Below are positions 61,501 to 64,000 of a DNA stretch of 64,000 nucleotides, piece after piece. This DNA is from Setoptus koraiensis (taxonomy: Eukaryota; Arthropoda). The position numbers and the translations under genes are program-made. Under the pieces are notes generated by a model that worked only from the letters and a program-made list of their open reading frames with translations, searched no databases and was not told the origin of the DNA. Location: contig CM106585.1 in NCBI GenBank assembly GCA_048013815.1, positions 22,692,001-22,756,000 on the forward strand. The letters are read 5' to 3'. Every line of letters begins with the position of its first letter. The stretch's first letter is position 1.

Positions 61501-63200
61501 ACAACAGACAGTCAGGGATTCGCTTGACAATTTCAATCAAACGGCCACGACAATCAGGAGAGACCATGCCAATACAACTACCACTAAAGACGCCACTGCC
61601 ACTGCTGCCGCTAATGATGATGCAAGATCAAATAAAGGCAGCGATGGCGAAAACGAAATTGTTGTATCATCTCATCAAAACAAACAACCACAATCTAGAG
61701 CAAATGCGAGTGCCCATGCCGACGCCGGTGATCTAACAAACCCGGTTAAGTCATCTGATACTAGCACAGTTAGTTTTGTTGTCAGTAGTGACACTAGCGA
61801 TAGTCAGCCGGCGGGTAATTTACAGCAAACGAGACGACAGCAACAAACAAACAGGAACAGCTATAAACAGATTGTTACTATTACATCATCATCAACATCG
61901 TCATCATCATCATCTGCGAAAGGCGACAACACAAACAACAATAATAATGACGATGATAATAATGTTGCAACCCATACAATTAGCGACAACAACGACATAT
62001 ATGGCACATCCCCAATGAAATCGGTCAATTTGGCCAAGTCGAGCGATATAAACAATCTCGGTAAAACACCAACAGACCATGCCAGGAAACAGCAAGGTGT
62101 CACTGTCGTAAAATCTTCTCTTGATACAGATACAAATCTAATGAAATCAACTATCAAAGTTGAATGCAAACCCAGTGATCACCTTGAACTGAATTACTCA
62201 AATATGAGACTCATCGGAATTGATTTGCGCTACCCCACAGAAGACAAATCAACATCGCCTGTTGCGCCTACCTCTCCGCCGCCCACCTACAGAAGAACTT
62301 TAGTTTCTAAAATATCTGGTCAGTAGATATGTCAATGACATGAATGATAAATATAATGATGACACAAACACATTGGGTTAGAGCCAACAATTCTGCTTCT
62401 TTTTTTCTGACCATTCTCATCTTATCTCGTCCTCGTCTTCATATGAACACCAACAAACTTCAGGTCAAAATCTCTACGGCCAATCGCCGTCCACTTCGAC
62501 GGATTCGCTGTGCGCCATCAAGAGAGTGGACAGTCCCAATCCGTTGTCGGCCAGCAGCAGCCATAGCCAATTGGATAATGATAATAGCACGGTGGCATTA
62601 TCCGATTTGAGCCAAGAAAGAATATCTCTCGATTGTATCCATAATGGTATGTTCATGGATGATATTGCCCATTCGCCAGAGTCGCTGCCTAAAACAAAAC
62701 AAAAGCTTGACTCTCACACTTTGGACAGAAATAAAAGAGTGTCACCTCGTAAAAACAACTCGGACAATACGAACAATGCAGGACAATTTGTTTCAACAAA
62801 ACCAGACAACCTTCACCACAAGCAACATCATGAGCGGTCTCATAGTAATTCACTGAAACGAGCGACATTAAACGATAACTTAAATGACAATAATATAAAT
62901 CGTGTTAATATTGTTCAAGCCAGCGACGATCCAACTTCGATTGGTAGCTTCAACAAGCTGATAAACGTAGTCAATGTGTCTTCGGGGCTCGAATCGCTGA
63001 ACAGTTTTGCGGACAGACAGCAACAGCATCACATAAGTGCTTCTAGGAATCATCATCATCATACCCAAAATCATAATGATGAAAACCAATTATCGACCAA
63101 GAGCGAAATGTATCAACAGGTTGCCGTTGTTGATAATTTGTTGGCCAAAGATGAGTTGCCAAAAGATGATTCGTGTCTGCAAAACGACCAACAACAACAA

Positions 63201-63231
<31 letters not shown>

Positions 63232-63443
63232 AACAACAACAACAATCATCGCAATCGCCAGCGAGAATCATGACTTACTTTGGCGATCAAAGTGGCTCAA
63301 ACAGCTCTAGCCGACAAGATAATAATTGTATGGCCAACCAGCAACACCAAGAGCAGACATATTTAGTTGGAAATAGGAGTTCCATCGAGAGAGAGAAAAG
63401 TGATGGAAACAACAGCGAATTGAACATATTGGCCTACGTTTGA
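27542..63443 (+). CDS. Two-TM protein with PPxY motifs and long Gln/Asn-rich tails; 31 kb first intron
   Basis: Three exons, 27542-28925, 60099-62318 and 62464-63443, join to 1,527 codons. Donors are G/GTAAGTG and G/GTCAGT; acceptors are TGTTAG and CTTCAG; both joins are phase 1. Residues 1-415 are Asn, Gln, His and Ser rich. SCLTCADISVK then leads into TM1 (about 424-446) and, after HSAGRD, TM2 (about 453-475). The exon 1/2 boundary falls inside TM2 and restores a continuous hydrophobic segment, YISLALLLVGVGLVLVSISGIAWR, which strongly supports the join. The second join gives SGQNLYGQSPSTSTDSLC. The C-terminal part has PPPSYHASMQEYRLRLL (about 812) and PPPTYRR (about 1188), potential WW-domain (Nedd4-type) ligands, plus poly-Gln, poly-Ala and poly-Thr runs. 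I do not recognise the protein. Orientation is unproven, but both tails are probably cytosolic. Confidence 0.8.
31164..31248. repeat. 22 bp tandem repeat
   Basis: The unit TTGCACAAAATCGCGCCTGA plus AA starts at 31164, 31186, 31208 and 31230, the last copy being incomplete. Confidence 0.85.
33556..33617. repeat. TTG triplet microsatellite
   Basis: A run of TTG triplets with interspersed CTG. Related TTG/TCG tracts lie at about 33867-33945. Confidence 0.8.
34124..34171. repeat. 24 bp direct duplication
   Basis: Two exact adjacent copies of a 24 bp unit beginning GCCAGACAGTTAGC; a third CCAGACAGTT follows at 34193. Confidence 0.8.
34680..34746. repeat. 14 bp tandem repeat
   Basis: Five copies of a CAACAGTGACTGCT-type unit start at 34680, 34694, 34708, 34722 and 34736. 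Confidence 0.85.
34880..34912. repeat. Perfect inverted repeat, 13 bp arms, 7 nt loop
   Basis: Arms TGGTGATATATGC at 34880-34892 and its exact complement at 34900-34912. Confidence 0.9.
37449..37530. repeat. Long CAA/AAC microsatellite
   Basis: More than 25 uninterrupted AAC triplets, flanked by CAG- and CGA-containing variants. Confidence 0.95.
39053..39108. repeat. 18 bp tandem repeat
   Basis: About three copies of a CACTGACAGTCGCTGGCT unit, the last with one change. Confidence 0.75.
40425..40474. repeat. ACA/CGA triplet tract
   Basis: A mixed run of ACA and CGA triplets. It is one of many CAA-family tracts in the intron; similar mirrored TTG tracts lie at 40046-40070 and 40120-40205. 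Confidence 0.7.
44877..44890 (+). repeat. G-run
   Basis: Ten consecutive G bases followed by CGGG. The length may be uncertain in the assembly. Confidence 0.7.
47313..47336. repeat. 24 bp perfect palindrome centred on TTACGTAA
   Basis: TACTACTATTAC is followed directly by its exact complement. The central octamer at 47321-47328 is the bZIP consensus. Confidence 0.9.
47891..47939. repeat. 14 bp tandem repeat
   Basis: Three and a half copies of ATTGCAAACATCAA start at 47891, 47905, 47919 and 47933. Confidence 0.85.
48008..48032. repeat. Perfect inverted repeat, 12 bp arms, 1 nt centre
   Basis: TTGTAATGCAAA, one C, then its exact complement. Confidence 0.9.
48077..48109. repeat. Perfect inverted repeat, 14 bp arms, 5 nt loop
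   Basis: ACCGATTCTTGGCC at 48077-48090 pairs exactly with 48096-48109. Confidence 0.9.
48225..48252. repeat. CA microsatellite
   Basis: An uninterrupted CA run. Others lie at about 42544-42568 and, as GT, at 58510-58532. Confidence 0.9.
50453..50486. repeat. Perfect inverted repeat, 13 bp arms, 8 nt loop
   Basis: GTGAATATCAGGC at 50453-50465 pairs exactly with 50474-50486. Confidence 0.9.
50641..50676. repeat. Perfect inverted repeat, 16 bp arms, 4 nt loop
   Basis: CAGCGGCAATTGTGCG at 50641-50656 pairs exactly with 50661-50676 around a TTCA loop. Confidence 0.92.
52684..52738. repeat. Perfect inverted repeat, 22 bp arms, 11 nt loop
   Basis: Every one of 22 positions pairs between 52684-52705 and 52717-52738, checked base by base. 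The arms begin ATTAATATTAG and end ATACGCTCT. Confidence 0.93.
53244..53265. repeat. Inverted repeat, 10 bp arms, 2 nt centre
   Basis: CGTTATTCAC, CT, GTGAATAACG. A partial copy of the right arm recurs at about 53276. Confidence 0.85.
53306..53329. repeat. 24 bp perfect palindrome
   Basis: GAATGACTCACA is followed directly by its exact complement. Confidence 0.92.
53343..53383. repeat. Perfect inverted repeat, 18 bp arms, 5 nt loop
   Basis: GGCCTGTATTCACATGCG at 53343-53360 pairs exactly with 53366-53383. Confidence 0.93.
54183..54217. repeat. Perfect inverted repeat built from TTGCGTAA and TTACGCAA
   Basis: Arms of 15 bp (54183-54197 and 54203-54217) with a 5 nt loop; each arm contains one bZIP-type octamer. 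Confidence 0.92.
54720..54782. repeat. 21 bp tandem repeat
   Basis: Three copies of a GTATCCGCGCGATATTCAC-containing unit start at 54720, 54741 and 54762. Confidence 0.85.
55799..55836. repeat. Perfect inverted repeat, 14 bp arms, 10 nt loop
   Basis: TCAATGTTGAGCCG at 55799-55812 pairs exactly with 55823-55836. It sits just right of a TCT(T/A)GATCTA-type array at about 55735-55799. Confidence 0.88.
59100..59162. repeat. 8 bp tandem repeat
   Basis: About six copies of AATTCGCA or AATTCACA in a row. Confidence 0.85.
63184..63246 (+). repeat. Coding CAA/CAG tract (poly-Gln)
   Basis: About twenty consecutive Gln codons in exon 3 of the two-TM gene. A shorter tract lies at about 61387-61425 in exon 2. 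Confidence 0.9.
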
Positions 63444-64000
63444 ATGAATATTCCTACTCAAAAGAAGCAACCTATTGCCAATCTCTATCCATGTTGTTGT
63501 TGTTGCTGTTATCTTTTGTTGCGACCAAACGAAGACCTTGTTATGTAACTGTGCTTTGGGTAATTATGGCTTCTCTTGGCACAAACACAACCAACAAAAG
63601 AGGCCACGAACAAAACTCAATACAAATAGACACACATCCAAGTCACTTTTCCTACTTTTCAACACAATTGATTCACACCCACAAACACAAATAACTATTG
63701 ATAAACAGTTTACATAATGGACCGTTATAAAATGTTATACAGTCCTCATAAACCGGAACATGACAACTATATTACGAACATAGCAGCAGTCTAGACAGTT
63801 AGACATTGCACATTATCGTCAATTAATTCACTTTAGATGTGTCGCCCTACCTTTCATCATCGTCAATCATTGAAATTGCTCAACTTAGACTATTGTCACA
63901 TCAAAGGAAGCAACACTATCGCCTGTCATCATAGCTACTTGATGTTATTTTTTTTCTATTATATCATCCTAACTAAGCAAACTTGTTACTACTCACAATT
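63444..64000. other. 3' flank of the two-TM gene
   Basis: AT-rich sequence after the stop codon. I see no AATAAA close by and no further gene; it is probably 3' UTR and spacer. Confidence 0.45.

Overview
This is animal nuclear DNA, most likely from an arthropod and plausibly a mite. Recognisable genes are an insulin receptor substrate, calcineurin B, the cap methyltransferase CMTR2, PUS7, glutaryl-CoA dehydrogenase, PCMT1 and an SLC38A10-type transporter. Introns that can be placed are mostly 90-150 bp, and several genes have none. I saw no bacterial operons, rRNA, tRNA or convincing transposon bodies. The species call is inference; the bilaterian gene content is seen directly.

Bases 1-25,300 are gene-dense. 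In order: a helical protein of unknown function running off the left edge (-), PCMT1 (+), a secreted cysteine-rich protein in several exons (-), an SLC38A10-like transporter (-), 5.1 kb without a convincing gene, calcineurin B in four exons (+), PUS7 (-), CMTR2 (+), glutaryl-CoA dehydrogenase (-), a Lys/Gln-rich repeat protein with an acidic tail (-), and a short insulin receptor substrate (-). These are independent housekeeping and signalling genes in mixed orientation. Some pairs share a promoter region (unknown gene/PCMT1; IRS/two-TM gene) and others converge (calcineurin B/PUS7; CMTR2/GCDH).

Bases 27,542-63,443 are, as I read it, one gene. Exon 1 (27542-28925), exon 2 (60099-62318) and exon 3 (62464-63443) join in frame to 1,527 codons. 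The product has two adjacent membrane segments, PPxY motifs, and long Gln/Asn/His-rich tails. The first intron is 31.2 kb and falls inside the second membrane segment. I do not recognise the protein.

The giant intron is the most unusual part. It is richer in G+C than the left half, is full of triplet repeats and short tandem arrays, and holds dozens of short perfect inverted repeats with unrelated sequences. It also carries a large excess of bZIP-type palindromes (TTACGTAA, TTGCGCAA and the mixed form TTGCGTAA/TTACGCAA). I count about 35 by eye, where roughly two would be expected with equal base use. Whether this is a distributed C/EBP- or PAR-bZIP-bound enhancer, or the footprint of a palindrome-making mutation process, is open.
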